In this document: positions 28,328 to 36,750 of the stretch, in pieces
Position numbering within the stretch: position 1 is the stretch's first letter
Layout: each line of letters begins with the position of its first letter
Assembly (NCBI GenBank): GCA_965221145.1
Contig: OZ244877.1
Coordinates: 2,790,001 to 2,854,000, forward strand
DNA: 64,000 bases
Direction of reading: 5' to 3'
From: Bin5 sp965221145
Lineage (GTDB): Bacteria > Chloroflexota > Anaerolineae > Caldilineales > Caldilineaceae
Notes under the pieces: generated by a model
Told to the model about the DNA's origin: nothing
Databases searched by the model: none
The model's input: only the letters and a program-made list of their open reading frames with translations
Position numbers and translations under genes: made by a program

Positions 28328-29242
28328 ATGATCGTCGGAATGAGACGAAGCAGATCGACCAATTTTGCCGTGACAGAACCAATCATCCGTGTTGAGAACG
28401 TAACCAAGATCTACGGCAGCGGCGAGACGGCCGTGCGCGCGCTCGATGAACTTTCAGTCGAGGTGCAGACCGGCGAATTCATAGCTGTCATGGGGCCAAG
28501 CGGCTGCGGCAAGAGCACGCTGCTGAACTTGCTGGGTGCGCTCGATCAACCGACCGACGGCCGCGTGTGGGTGGCCGGGGATGATCTCTCCAAGCTAAAG
28601 GACATTGACCGTTTCCGCGCCAGGACAGTGGGGTTTGTCTTCCAACTGCACAATCTTCTGCCGACAATGACGGCGCAGGAAAATGTGGAAGTCCCTTTGC
28701 AGGGACAGAAGGGCAGCCGCAAGGAGCGCAGAGAACGGGCCGCACATTTGCTGGAACTGGTCGGCTTGGGAGACCGCCGCGGCCATCTACCCAGCCAACT
28801 TTCCGGGGGACAGCGCCAGCGCGTAGCCATAGCGCGCTCCTTGGCCAATGACCCGGCGCTGATCCTGGCCGACGAACCGAGCGGCTCCCTCGACAGCCAG
28901 AGTAGCGAGGAGATTCTGGCGCTGCTCGCCGAGTTGAATCGCAGCCAGCAGACCTCGATCGTTGTTGTCACGCACGACCGGCGCGTTGCGCAGGCGACGC
29001 AGCGCATCCTGCGCATGCAGGACGGCAAGATCGTATCGGATCATCGTATCACCGACCCGCTGGAAGAAGACCTGCGCATGTTCGCGCAGAGTCAGTTCGG
29101 GCAGACGCTCCTGGAAAGAAGCCAAACGTTGCCCGAGTTCGTCGCCGAAGAAGAAATCGCTGCTCTGCGGCAGTTGCTGCAAGCGTTTGACGATGGAATA
29201 GCAGACGTAAATCCGGTCGATTCTCCACCCTCTGTCGAGTAG
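28328..29242 (+). CDS. ABC transporter ATP-binding protein, LolD/MacB type
   Basis: This is the ATPase of the exporter encoded at 23661-27312. It has Walker A GPSGCGKST, a Q-loop FVFQLHNLLP, the signature LSGGQRQR, Walker B LILADEPSG and the H-loop VVTHDRR. A C-terminal extension of about 75 residues (from about SDHRITDPLEEDL) is Glu/Gln-rich and not part of the core. The start is uncertain: ATG 28328, ATG 28340 and GTG 28370 are possible, none with a ribosome site, and GTG 28370 would begin with TEPIIRVENVTKIYG as homologues do. The native upstream region was probably displaced by the inserted module. Confidence 0.88.
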   Translation: MIVGMRRSRSTNFAVTEPIIRVENVTKIYGSGETAVRALDELSVEVQTGEFIAVMGPSGCGKSTLLNLLGALDQPTDGRVWVAGDDLSKLKDIDRFRARTVGFVFQLHNLLPTMTAQENVEVPLQGQKGSRKERRERAAHLLELVGLGDRRGHLPSQLSGGQRQRVAIARSLANDPALILADEPSGSLDSQSSEEILALLAELNRSQQTSIVVVTHDRRVAQATQRILRMQDGKIVSDHRITDPLEEDLRMFAQSQFGQTLLERSQTLPEFVAEEEIAALRQLLQAFDDGIADVNPVDSPPSVE

Positions 29243-29265
29243 CGGACCGCTCCGAAGTTTTTCTC
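29243..29265 (+). terminator. Weak terminator-like hairpin after the ABC operon
   Basis: CGGACCGCTCCG can form a 4-bp stem with a 4-nt loop, and AAGTTTTTC follows. It lies directly after the ATPase stop and before the convergent gene ending at 29295. The short stem makes it a weak call. Confidence 0.3.
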
Positions 29266-29294
29266 ATCTGCTTAGAGACTGAGCGCCCTCAAGG

Positions 29295-30314
29295 TCATTC
29301 TTCCAAGACTGAACGCAACTGCTGTGGCGAGATGTTGCCGCCGCTTAGAATCAGCGCCACTCTCTTGCCGGACAGCTCATCGCCAAGACGCAGGAGCGCC
29401 GCCAGCGGCGACGCGCCGGCAGGCTCGGCAAGGGTCTTGGCTTTCTCCAGATACATTCGCACCGCAGCAAACATCTCCACCTCAGAGACGGTGACGAAAT
29501 CGTCGAGCAGATCCCAGAGGATCGACTGGGGCAACATGAAGGGCGCGCCGGTGGCCAGCCCCTCGGCGGCTGTGCGATTGGGAGCTTCCCGCCACGCCCG
29601 GTCCCGCCACGTCAGGAAGCCGGCTGGCGATTCCTCGGCGCAGACGGCAACCGTGCGGATCTTCGGATTGACCGACTTTGCGACGAGCGCCGCGCCGGAT
29701 GCGCCGCTGCCCCCGCCCACTGGCACGATGATCGCCTCGATGTCAGGCTTCTCTTGCAGGATTTCCAGTGTATGGGTTGCCACGCCGGCGATTAGCGCCG
29801 GTTCATCACCGGAGGAGAGGAATCGGAGCCCCTCTTCGACCGCTACGCTCTCGCCATGCCGTTTGGCTTCCTCAAAGTCTGAACCGACCAGCCGGACATC
29901 TGCGCCGTTGGCACGCATCGCCTCCAACTTGACAGGGTTGGCGTTCTCCGGCACGACAATCACTGCCTTGACCCCGAACAGCCGGGCAGCGTAGGCGACA
30001 GACTGACCGTGGTTGCCGGTTGAAGCGGTCACCACGCCTTGCTTGCGCTGCTCTTCCGGCAGCTGAGCCATAAAATTGATACCGCCCCGCAGTTTGAACG
30101 CGCCAATGGGCAGGTAGTTTTCGTGCTTTACCCAGACCTCGGCCCCCGTTGCCGCATCGAGGACAGGGTAGTTGTGCAATGGGGTAGGAGCCAGGTGGCG
30201 ACGCAGCACAGTTTGCGCCTTCAGCACGTCGGCAAGTTCGGGGCGCCGCGGCAACTCGGTCATTTTGGCCGATTCGTTGTCGAGCGAGGCTGAATGGGTT
30301 GGGGTGGACTGCAT
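29295..30314 (-). CDS. Threonine/serine dehydratase-like PLP enzyme
   Basis: The 339-residue fold-type II PLP enzyme has the Schiff-base Lys74 in GAFKLRGG, the substrate loop STGNHGQ and the phosphate-binding loop GGGSGASG. It lacks the C-terminal ACT regulatory domain of biosynthetic IlvA, so it resembles catabolic threonine ammonia-lyases or serine racemases. The start at 30314 is set by GGGAG 5 nt upstream, and an upstream TTG at 30353 lacks a site. It is the last gene of a minus-strand run with a CoA-transferase and a ketopantoate reductase-like gene. 2-Oxobutyrate from threonine could feed CoA-ester metabolism, which is inference. Confidence 0.85.
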   Translation of the reverse strand: MQSTPTHSASLDNESAKMTELPRRPELADVLKAQTVLRRHLAPTPLHNYPVLDAATGAEVWVKHENYLPIGAFKLRGGINFMAQLPEEQRKQGVVTASTGNHGQSVAYAARLFGVKAVIVVPENANPVKLEAMRANGADVRLVGSDFEEAKRHGESVAVEEGLRFLSSGDEPALIAGVATHTLEILQEKPDIEAIIVPVGGGSGASGAALVAKSVNPKIRTVAVCAEESPAGFLTWRDRAWREAPNRTAAEGLATGAPFMLPQSILWDLLDDFVTVSEVEMFAAVRMYLEKAKTLAEPAGASPLAALLRLGDELSGKRVALILSGGNISPQQLRSVLEE

Positions 30315-30377
30315 GGATTCTCCCTTGCGAAAACGGGCTTGAAGTTGGTTCAACTTGGCGGACGGGCGACCTGAGCT

Positions 30378-31928
30378 TCACGCATCGGCGAACAGTGGCA
30401 TCTGGGGAATCTCGGACGGCACAACCGGTGCGAACGCCATCCGTTCCAGAACATCCTTCTGGAGATCGATACCGGGCGCCAACTCTCGCAGACACATTCC
30501 CGCTTCCGTCAGCTCGAAGACGGCGCGCTCGGTTACGCACAGCACCTGTTGACCGCTGGCCAATGCCTGCTGACCGCTGAACGTAATCTGATCGACAGCC
30601 TTGACCAGCTTGGGCACCTCGCCATAGCGTTGGATGGAGATACTCTTGTCGTCAATGTCAAAGGCCGCGCCTTTGGCCTCAAATGTGCCGCAGAAGACGA
30701 CTTTGCGGGCGTTTTGCGCAATGTCGATAAAGCCGCCCGGCCCTACGGTTGTGCCGCCCAGCTTCGAGACGTTGACATTGCCGGACGCGTCCATTTCGCC
30801 AAAGCCGAGGAAGGCGATGTCCAGCCCGCCCCCTCCGTAGAGGTCGAATTGGGAGGGCGAGTCGATCATGCAACTGGCGTTGCGGGCAAAGCCGAACAGG
30901 ACGCCGTCGAGGAGTTCACCGCCGTATGTGCCGTGTTCAATCGTCTGATAGTAGCGGTCCGTTTCGCCGCGGGCGGCCATCAGTTTTGCAACACGGTCAG
31001 GGATGCCGAAACCGAAGTTGATCACGGCGTTGTCAAAAAGCTCCTGCGCGGCCCGGTTGGCGATCAGCGACCGGACATCGGAGGCCCCGCTGCCCGCTAA
31101 AGAAGAATGAGGATCGTCAGCCACTGTTGTGTATGCCCGCCGTTGGCCGGAGATGGACGGATCATAGTGGAAGGCATGGCACTGGGGCTGGTCGGGCACG
31201 ACGACGACCGCGTCCACCAGCGCGCCGGGGATGCGCACGGTCCGCGCCGGAAGCTGCCCATGCTCCACCAGGCCGCGCACCTGCACCATGACCACGCCGC
31301 CGCTGTTGTGCGCGGCCAGCGCCATGGCGAACGCCTCCAGATTGGCCGGTTCCTCCTCCTGGCTTATGTTGCCATCCGGGTCGGCGTAGCTGCCGCGCAA
31401 AACGGCCACATGCACGGGGAAGGGCTTATAACGCAGGAGCGTGCGCCCGTCGATTTCGATCAGTTCCACCAGCGTATCCTGAGCGGATCGATTCATGCGT
31501 CCGCCGTCCTGACGGGGATCGACGAACGTGCCCAGGCCCACGTGCGTGATCAGCCCCGCGCGCCCCGCTCCGATCTCGCGCATCAGCTGCGCGGTGACGC
31601 CTGCGGGCAGAACATAGGCCTCGATTTTTTCTTCTTTGGCCAGTGCCTGCATGCGCGGCGACCAGATCCAGTGGCCGCCGATGACTTTGCTGACAAGCCC
31701 CTCATAGGCCAACCGATTGAGGCCGCGCCGGTCGCGATCGCCGAGGCCAAGTGAATGTACTACACGCAGGCCGGAGGGCGCGCCGGTGGAGAGAAAACGC
31801 TCTTCAATTGCCGCCAGCAGCGCGTCGGCCTCCACAAGACCGCCGCCGCCGCCAATCGTGCCCAAGGTCGCGCCGTCGGGCACGAGCGCGGCGGCTTCTT
31901 GCGCTGAAATTACTTTATTCCGCATCAC
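30378..31928 (-). CDS. Acetate/propionate CoA-transferase (YdiF-like)
   Basis: The 516-residue protein fuses the alpha and beta parts of a family I CoA-transferase. The CoA-binding Gly-rich segment (TIGGGGG) is at residues 24-30, and the catalytic Glu331 lies in TIEHGTYGGEL, where the enzyme-CoA thioester forms. The end of the protein contains CVTERAVFEL as in YdiF-type enzymes. It would exchange CoA between short acyl groups. It begins 3 nt after the ketopantoate reductase-like gene and is 63 nt from the dehydratase gene, so the three are probably one transcript. Confidence 0.88.
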   Translation of the reverse strand: MMRNKVISAQEAAALVPDGATLGTIGGGGGLVEADALLAAIEERFLSTGAPSGLRVVHSLGLGDRDRRGLNRLAYEGLVSKVIGGHWIWSPRMQALAKEEKIEAYVLPAGVTAQLMREIGAGRAGLITHVGLGTFVDPRQDGGRMNRSAQDTLVELIEIDGRTLLRYKPFPVHVAVLRGSYADPDGNISQEEEPANLEAFAMALAAHNSGGVVMVQVRGLVEHGQLPARTVRIPGALVDAVVVVPDQPQCHAFHYDPSISGQRRAYTTVADDPHSSLAGSGASDVRSLIANRAAQELFDNAVINFGFGIPDRVAKLMAARGETDRYYQTIEHGTYGGELLDGVLFGFARNASCMIDSPSQFDLYGGGGLDIAFLGFGEMDASGNVNVSKLGGTTVGPGGFIDIAQNARKVVFCGTFEAKGAAFDIDDKSISIQRYGEVPKLVKAVDQITFSGQQALASGQQVLCVTERAVFELTEAGMCLRELAPGIDLQKDVLERMAFAPVVPSEIPQMPLFADA

Positions 31929-31931
31929 GCT

Positions 31932-32873
31932 TCAGTTCAGATAGTGGCTTTCCATCGCCTTCACTGCGGCGACCAACGTCTTGTTGACCGGCGTGGGGAT
32001 GCCATGTTGCTTGCCCAGCCGCACGATTGCGCCGCTGATGACGTCGACTTCGCATGGACGCCGGTTGAGAATGTCCACGCACAGACTGGACTTGTTGTCG
32101 CCCGTGCCCTCCGGGCCAGCGATCTGATCGATCACTTCGTGCGTTTCGGCCAATTCCAGATCGACGCCCTCGGCGCGTGCCACGACCGCGGCTTCGTCAA
32201 GCGCCTCAAAGGCAGTCTCCTTCAGTTCGGGAACGGCGAAAACTTGCTTGATTGTCATGTTTGCGATGGCCGAAGTGGGGCTGACAGCGATGTTGGCCAG
32301 CAGTTTTTTCCAGATGGCTTGGCGGATATTCGAGGAGGCTGCTGTTTGCAGACCGGCCCCGTTGAGCGCGGCGGCGATGCGTTGGGAACGGTCGCTCAGC
32401 CCCCCGGGCATCTCGCCTATGTGGGTGGGCAGATCGCCGAAATTGCGCACCTCGCCCGGCCCCTCGACCGCGGCGCCCTGGGCCGTCACCCCACCCAACA
32501 CGCGCTTCATTCCGATCACTGCGCCTATGTTTTCCTCATTGCCCAATCCGTTCTGAAAGCTGATGGCAACGCTGTCCTCGCGCAAGAGATGCAGCACGCG
32601 CCTGACGGCCTCTTTCGTGTACGGCGCTTTGCACTGAACGAAGAGGACATCAACCGCTTCCAGGCCGCTCGGTTCGGTGGTCGCGCGAATCGGAATATGG
32701 CGATCACCGCCGTAGCCGATAATTCGGAGGCCGTCCCGGTTGATGCGATCGACATGTTCCTGCCATACATCGATCAGAGTAACGTCCAGCCCGCCCTCCG
32801 CCAGCAGCCCCCCGAACAGGCAGCCCATCGCGCCGGCGCCGACAACAGCGATGGTCGGTTTCCATTCCACCAT
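31932..32873 (-). CDS. panE: Ketopantoate reductase family protein (PanE/ApbA)
   Basis: The 313-residue protein has the NAD(P)-binding motif GAGAMG (12-17), the catalytic-lysine region NIRQAIWKKLLANIA and the C-terminal helical domain with RPCEVDVISGAIVRLG. A GAGGAG ribosome site precedes the ATG by 6 nt. The family makes pantoate for CoA synthesis, but it also includes paralogues acting on other 2-oxo acids. No other pantothenate gene is nearby and the neighbours are a CoA-transferase and an amino-acid dehydratase, so a different substrate is possible. Confidence 0.82.
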   Translation of the reverse strand: MVEWKPTIAVVGAGAMGCLFGGLLAEGGLDVTLIDVWQEHVDRINRDGLRIIGYGGDRHIPIRATTEPSGLEAVDVLFVQCKAPYTKEAVRRVLHLLREDSVAISFQNGLGNEENIGAVIGMKRVLGGVTAQGAAVEGPGEVRNFGDLPTHIGEMPGGLSDRSQRIAAALNGAGLQTAASSNIRQAIWKKLLANIAVSPTSAIANMTIKQVFAVPELKETAFEALDEAAVVARAEGVDLELAETHEVIDQIAGPEGTGDNKSSLCVDILNRRPCEVDVISGAIVRLGKQHGIPTPVNKTLVAAVKAMESHYLN

Positions 32874-33002
32874 GCGATTCTCCTCTCTCTTACTTATTTA
32901 GGCGCAACTGGAAAAAATTCTTTGCCAAGCCTGGAAGACGATGCGCCATCTACCTCTTTCCCAGTATATCTTTTTCCAACAGGGGAGCAAACGCAGGCTC
33001 GC

Positions 33003-33019
33003 GGGGTGCATCCGAGTTT
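33003..33019 (-). repeat. Copy of the AATCTGGGATGCACCC repeat
   Basis: The plus strand reads GGGGTGCATCCGAGTTT, the reverse complement of the motif found at 33445-33658, with two changes. It is the first copy in the 890-nt spacer between the panE-like gene and sixA. Confidence 0.35.
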
Positions 33020-33130
33020 AATGGGCGATGATGGCAGGAGCCATTGCGGTGGCAGGTTGGCCTGAAATACTGTTGACAGGCGGAAGAGATTCCCAGGTTT
33101 GGATGCGGAGGTATTGAGGGAGGGTCTGAT

Positions 33131-33188
33131 GCTTTCTTATATTGGCGCTCCAATGGAAGACAGGCCCGCCAAAAAAGTTTTCAAAAGG
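33131..33188 (-). repeat. Dispersed T-run/GGCG...CGCC palindromic element, copy 2
   Basis: On the minus strand the block order is CTTTTGAAA, a T-run, GGCGGG, a TGTCTTCCATT core, GCGCCAATATAAGAAAGC. It aligns well with 22670-22724 (plus) and with 44923-44982. The first roughly 45 nt are shared and the inner loop varies. Confidence 0.55.
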
Positions 33189-33194
33189 CATGGC

Positions 33195-33233
33195 AAAATG
33201 CGCTACCGCTGCGCTATATGAGCGCCATTCTAC
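33195..33233 (-). repeat. Single copy of the GGCGCTC...GGTAGCGCAT repeat
   Basis: On the minus strand AATGGCGCTCATA and GCGGTAGCGCATTTT match the tandem units at 22520-22604. As there, the unit lies on the 5' side of a T-run/GGCG palindrome in the same orientation, only about 7 nt away here against about 65 nt there. Confidence 0.5.
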
Positions 33234-33272
33234 TAAACGTTTAGAAAAAATGTCCGCTTTGTCCGCTTTTAC

Positions 33273-33284
33273 CCCCCCCCCCCC
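33273..33284 (+). repeat. Homopolymer run of twelve C
   Basis: Twelve consecutive C are followed by TCCCC in a non-coding region preceded by two TGTCCGCTTT copies (33252-33270). Such runs vary in length by slippage. It is not within a gene that I can recognise. Confidence 0.6.
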
Positions 33285-33444
33285 TCCCCGACTACTATAC
33301 GAAGGAAAACGCCTTTTCTGCGTTTGCGGTGGCCTTCGCGGCCGGCAGGCGGCCAGGGAGTGCAACGGGGTCCGGCTCGGCCGGATGCCTGCACCACAGA
33401 CATTATACCACACTCTTGTTGTGGTGTAGGGCAGTGCTCGCAAA

Positions 33445-33658
33445 GGGGTGCATCCCAAAATGGGGGTGAGTTTCTGGCTACCTCTGGGGAGTTACACTGG
33501 GATGCTCAGCCCGCTACTCTGGACAACCCCAAATCTGGGATGCACCCTCGCAAAGGGGGGTATCCCAGATTTGATGGGAGATTCAGTTGGCCCTTGGCGG
33601 CTTCTACCAAGTCGATTGGCCTGGCCTCACTTGTCGGACAATAATTTGGGATACACCC
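33445..33658. repeat. Cluster of five AATCTGGGATGCACCC repeats in both orientations
   Basis: Copies lie at 33445-33461 (reverse), 33495-33512 (diverged), 33531-33547 (forward), 33557-33573 (reverse) and 33643-33658 (forward, AATTTGGGATACACCC). The pair at 33530-33573 forms one large hairpin with CAAATCTGGGAT and ATCCCAGATTTG arms. The spacing is irregular (50, 36, 26 and 86 nt), so this is not a CRISPR array. I see no gene in 32874-33766. Confidence 0.55.
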
Positions 33659-33673
33659 GGCTCGCGTAACGTC

Positions 33674-33703
33674 TTGACTTTCATCAGTAGGCCCGGTTAC
33701 AAT
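33674..33703 (+). promoter_or_regulatory. Probable sixA promoter
   Basis: TTGACT (33674-33679) and TACAAT (33698-33703) lie 18 nt apart. The -35 box begins 16 nt after the last repeat copy. Transcription would begin near 33710, about 57 nt before the chosen sixA start. Confidence 0.5.
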
Positions 33704-33766
33704 ATAAGAATTATCCCACCGTTACATATTCGGGCGCGCGCCATCGTCATGGGGGATGTCGATATC

Positions 33767-34291
33767 ATGCACACTCGATTCCTGACCGTTCTGCGACATG
33801 CCAGGGCCAAGCCGTTAGGCGACTCTGGAGGGGATATCGATCGCCCCTTGGCAAAGAGCGGGCTCAATCAGTTGCAGAGGGTAAGTCTATTCCTGGCGGC
33901 GGCAACAGAATCGCCGGACTGGATCGTGGCTTCTCCTGCGTTGCGCACGCGCCAGACGGCCGAAAAGGTCGCTGAGCTGATCGGGTATACGCGGAATATC
34001 GGGTGGATTGACCGCATCTATGCCGCGGCGCCGCATGCGCTGCTGAACGTTTTGCAGGAGACCCACGACAGCGCCCGCCATGTCCTGCTGGTGGGCCACA
34101 ATCCCGGCGTGGCCCATCTGGTATCCGGCCTGTGCGCGGGCACGAGCGGTCGCATGTACCTGCGCTTCCCGACCGCAGGAATGGCCCATTTTGAACTGGA
34201 GATCGCCCGCTGGCGGCAACTGCATTGGGGCAGTTGTGAACTGCGCTTCCTCGTCGCGCCGCGTTTTCTCAAGGGGTTGCGCCGCGCCTGA
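33767..34291 (+). CDS. sixA: Phosphohistidine phosphatase SixA-like
   Basis: The 174-residue histidine phosphatase superfamily protein has the catalytic Arg10-His11 in TVLRHARAK and the second histidine in LLVGHNPGV. Its size matches SixA, which removes phosphate from histidine in signalling or phosphotransfer proteins. The start at 33767 gives MHTRFLTVLRHA, and a Gly-rich GGGGGA sequence about 11 nt upstream can act as ribosome site. ATG 33749 is an alternative. Its substrate is not evident from the neighbours. Confidence 0.85.
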   Translation: MHTRFLTVLRHARAKPLGDSGGDIDRPLAKSGLNQLQRVSLFLAAATESPDWIVASPALRTRQTAEKVAELIGYTRNIGWIDRIYAAAPHALLNVLQETHDSARHVLLVGHNPGVAHLVSGLCAGTSGRMYLRFPTAGMAHFELEIARWRQLHWGSCELRFLVAPRFLKGLRRA

Positions 34292-34327
34292 GGCTGCTTC
34301 ACATTTCTGCCGCGTGCTTCTCATCCA

Positions 34328-35698
34328 CTACGACCAAACAAACCGGTCCAGATACCCGTTGCGAAACTTGCCGTCCGGGTCAGACGAAAGCAGCAGTTCC
34401 CGGAAGTCAGCCATTCGCGGGTTGCTTGCCTGCACCTGCGCCGCCGAAATCAAAGACAGCTTGCCCCAATGGGGACGTACTTCATACGGTGCGAGTGCCT
34501 CTTCCACTGCTGGCAGAAGCTGGCGCAGGGCAGGCCAGTCCTTCTTCCACGAGAAGTGAATGCCGATGGTCGGCGTCCCATAACTTTGGCTCATCCAGAG
34601 CTGATCGGCTGCTACAGAGCGCACCTCAGAAATCCAGAGGAGCGACGCAAGCCGGTCTCGGAGTCGCTCCATTGCTTGCAACGCGGGAACCGCGTGCGCA
34701 CGCGGCACGAAGAACTCTGTCTGAAGCTCATTTCCGCTGGCGGGCGTGCTGTCTACGCGAAAGTGAGGCAGCCGTTCGTGCCAAGGGCCGGGTATGCCCA
34801 TCTGCGGCGTGCAAGGTTCAGGCGGAAACTTGGTTACCGGATGTCGATGCGTTGGCGCCAGCGACGCACCATACAGGTCATCCTGAAACGGCGGCGGCGC
34901 TGTGGAACACGCCCCGCCACGTAAAGCCGCTTCGCCGTTTTCGCCTTCCCATGCGCCAATCCGACGCTTCAGCCAGACTTGATTGACCGTCTCCTCCTGC
35001 CAGTCGGTAAACAGACTGACACTGTAGGCGCTGGACATGATCTGATCGAAGCGGTCATACAGTTCGGCTACGGGCAGGTCTTCGTACACAGCCTGGTGCA
35101 TGGCGTAGGCCGGTTCCGTCGCCAGCGTAATTCGAGTCACCACACCCAATCCGCCCAGGCCCACGACCGCGCCTTCAAACGTCTCGCCGTCCTGTTCAAG
35201 CGTGAGCGAGCGCAACTCTCCATCCGCCGTCACCATCTCCAACCCGACGACGGCTGTAGAGAGATTGCCGTTGTCATCGCCCGACCCGTGCGTGCCAGTA
35301 GCGCAGGCGCCGGCGACGGTGATGTGCGGAAGGGAGGCCATATTGTGTAGAGCGACACCCATATCGTGCATTGCCGGACATAGCTCGCCATACGTGATGC
35401 CCGCTCCACATGTGACCGTTCCGCGTGCGGAATCGAAAGTTAGCGGCGAATCAAGCTCCTCCAAGGAAATGTACGCCCACGAATTCTTGTCAGGCACTGC
35501 CTGCGCCGTGCCCTGATCGCCCTGGTTGGCATTGACCTGCGCGTCGATCGCGGCAATGTCGTTGAATGAATGGCGTGCGCCAAGCACCTTTACTTTGCGG
35601 CTGGCGCGCACCAACTGCTGGAGTTCCTCGACAGACTGCGGCGCGTGCATCGGCGCGGACGAGAATTCAACGTTTTCGGACCAGTTTCGTAACGACAT
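34328..35698 (-). CDS. FAD-linked alditol oxidase-like protein
   Basis: The 456-residue flavoprotein of the VAO family has an N-terminal FAD-binding domain. His43 in LGARHSFNDIA lies where alditol oxidase (AldO) and xylitol oxidase bind FAD covalently. The C-terminal ALO domain contains CTPQMGIPGPWHERLPHFR. The enzyme would oxidise a sugar alcohol or lactone with O2 and release H2O2. I chose the ATG at 35698, and ATG 35728 is also in frame. It is convergent with sixA. Confidence 0.85.
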   Translation of the reverse strand: MSLRNWSENVEFSSAPMHAPQSVEELQQLVRASRKVKVLGARHSFNDIAAIDAQVNANQGDQGTAQAVPDKNSWAYISLEELDSPLTFDSARGTVTCGAGITYGELCPAMHDMGVALHNMASLPHITVAGACATGTHGSGDDNGNLSTAVVGLEMVTADGELRSLTLEQDGETFEGAVVGLGGLGVVTRITLATEPAYAMHQAVYEDLPVAELYDRFDQIMSSAYSVSLFTDWQEETVNQVWLKRRIGAWEGENGEAALRGGACSTAPPPFQDDLYGASLAPTHRHPVTKFPPEPCTPQMGIPGPWHERLPHFRVDSTPASGNELQTEFFVPRAHAVPALQAMERLRDRLASLLWISEVRSVAADQLWMSQSYGTPTIGIHFSWKKDWPALRQLLPAVEEALAPYEVRPHWGKLSLISAAQVQASNPRMADFRELLLSSDPDGKFRNGYLDRFVWS

Positions 35699-35799
35699 CA
35701 GTATCCGCCCTTTCTGCATGGTGCACACGCTTAAGGTGTTCTAGGCCTCGCCGAGCCGCTACCATTGAACTAATGAAAATCCATTGTACCGCTGGGCGA

Positions 35800-36234
35800 T
35801 CACTGACACATGCCATCCTTTTGAGGATTCATCTGGTCGATCAAGACATCAGCAGGTAGAACTGGGATGGAAGAGAAAGATCCCAGCGGAAGCAAGTGGC
35901 GATCCCCTGATATGATAACATCGGCCGCCGCCAGCGCGCAGGCCAACACATTATCGTCCTCGGGGTCCTGAGGGATTGTCAACGGAATTGAAATCGGCTC
36001 GACCACTGTCGCAAGCACAATATATCCGAGCACGAGATCGTCAACGCTTACCTGCGCCTGTTGCAATCGCGCTCGAAATTTGCCGCGGCGCAGCACTTCG
36101 TCAAGTTCATTCAAGAGTGGACGAGACGTATAAAGGTGTACCCGATCTGACTGGGCAAGTCTGACAAGCTGTCTAGGCACTCCAGGCCAAAGCATGGCAG
36201 AGACGACGATGTTCGTGTCAAGTACCAAGCGCAC
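35800..36234 (-). CDS. PIN-domain toxin (VapC/COG1569-like)
   Basis: The 144-residue PIN ribonuclease has acidic residues at Asp6 (VLDTNIVVS), Glu43 (LLNELDEVL), Asp93/Asp94 (DPEDDNVLA) and Asp111 (ISGDRHLL). The start is a GTG at 36234, 17 nt inside the end of the upstream antitoxin gene, with AAGG about 9 nt before it. A longer reading frame exists, but the PIN fold begins at this GTG. It probably cleaves RNA when released from its antitoxin. Confidence 0.82.
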   Translation of the reverse strand: MRLVLDTNIVVSAMLWPGVPRQLVRLAQSDRVHLYTSRPLLNELDEVLRRGKFRARLQQAQVSVDDLVLGYIVLATVVEPISIPLTIPQDPEDDNVLACALAAADVIISGDRHLLPLGSFSSIPVLPADVLIDQMNPQKDGMCQ

Positions 36235-36475
36235 GGCTGCGCCTTTCGGCCCGGAAAGCGGCGATTTCGGCCTCAATGTCATCAGTGTCCGGGATTTCTG
36301 CATCCTGCTGATCAAGCTGGTCAATGGCGGCAAACAGATTGTCAATGCGCCGCTTCCGGATCTCGCATCGTAAGAGTGAAACCAGGGACTCTGAAGTAAG
36401 CAGTCCTACCTCACCCGCTTTTTCAGCCAACTCGCCCGGCAGTGTCAGTGTCAATGTCAGCATGACATTCATCAT
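36218..36475 (-). CDS. Antitoxin partner of the PIN toxin
   Basis: The 85-residue protein starts with a short beta-strand stretch (MLTLTLTLPGELAEKAGE), then a helical region (LVSLLRCEIRKRRIDNLF) and an acidic C-terminal half (DTDDIEAEIAAFRAERR). This matches small antitoxins encoded just before COG1569-type PIN toxins: a DNA-binding N-terminus and a tail that fills the toxin site. GAGG lies 7 nt before the ATG. It overlaps the toxin gene by 17 nt and has its own promoter. Confidence 0.75.
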   Translation of the reverse strand: MMNVMLTLTLTLPGELAEKAGEVGLLTSESLVSLLRCEIRKRRIDNLFAAIDQLDQQDAEIPDTDDIEAEIAAFRAERRSRALGT

Positions 36476-36526
36476 TGCTCTGCCTCGTGATATCCAGACT
36501 CATGACAGATTTGCGCTTTAAGGTCC

Positions 36527-36554
36527 ATTGTAGCGCGACACTTTCCAATGTCAA
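36527..36554 (-). promoter_or_regulatory. Promoter of the toxin-antitoxin operon
   Basis: On the minus strand TTGACA (36554-36549, perfect) and TACAAT (36532-36527) are 16 nt apart, about 52 nt before the antitoxin start. The surrounding GCGCTACAATGG also occurs before the nucleotidyltransferase gene at 37842-37851. Confidence 0.55.
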
Positions 36555-36750
36555 AGGTGATTGCACTCATGGAGTTGCCTCTCTCGGCCTACTGTCAAAT
36601 AGAGACGGGTCCGGATTATTGGCTATCGGTCTGCCGACCATAAAGGCAAACAGTTGTTGGTTCAGCGGCGGTCTGGTCGGCGAGGAGCGAGCGGTCATAA
36701 GCTGTAATCCTTCTGAATTTGACAGGAAAACAGGGGCTTCCGTTCTGGAT

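Noticed and set aside
31944..33065. 373-codon plus-strand frame opposite the panE-like gene
   Set aside because: The minus-strand gene has cofactor and catalytic motifs and a ribosome site. The plus frame has no recognisable motif and runs into the repeat spacer.
33445..33658. Possible CRISPR array
   Set aside because: Repeats are short, occur in both orientations and have irregular spacing with no unique-length spacers. No cas gene is near.
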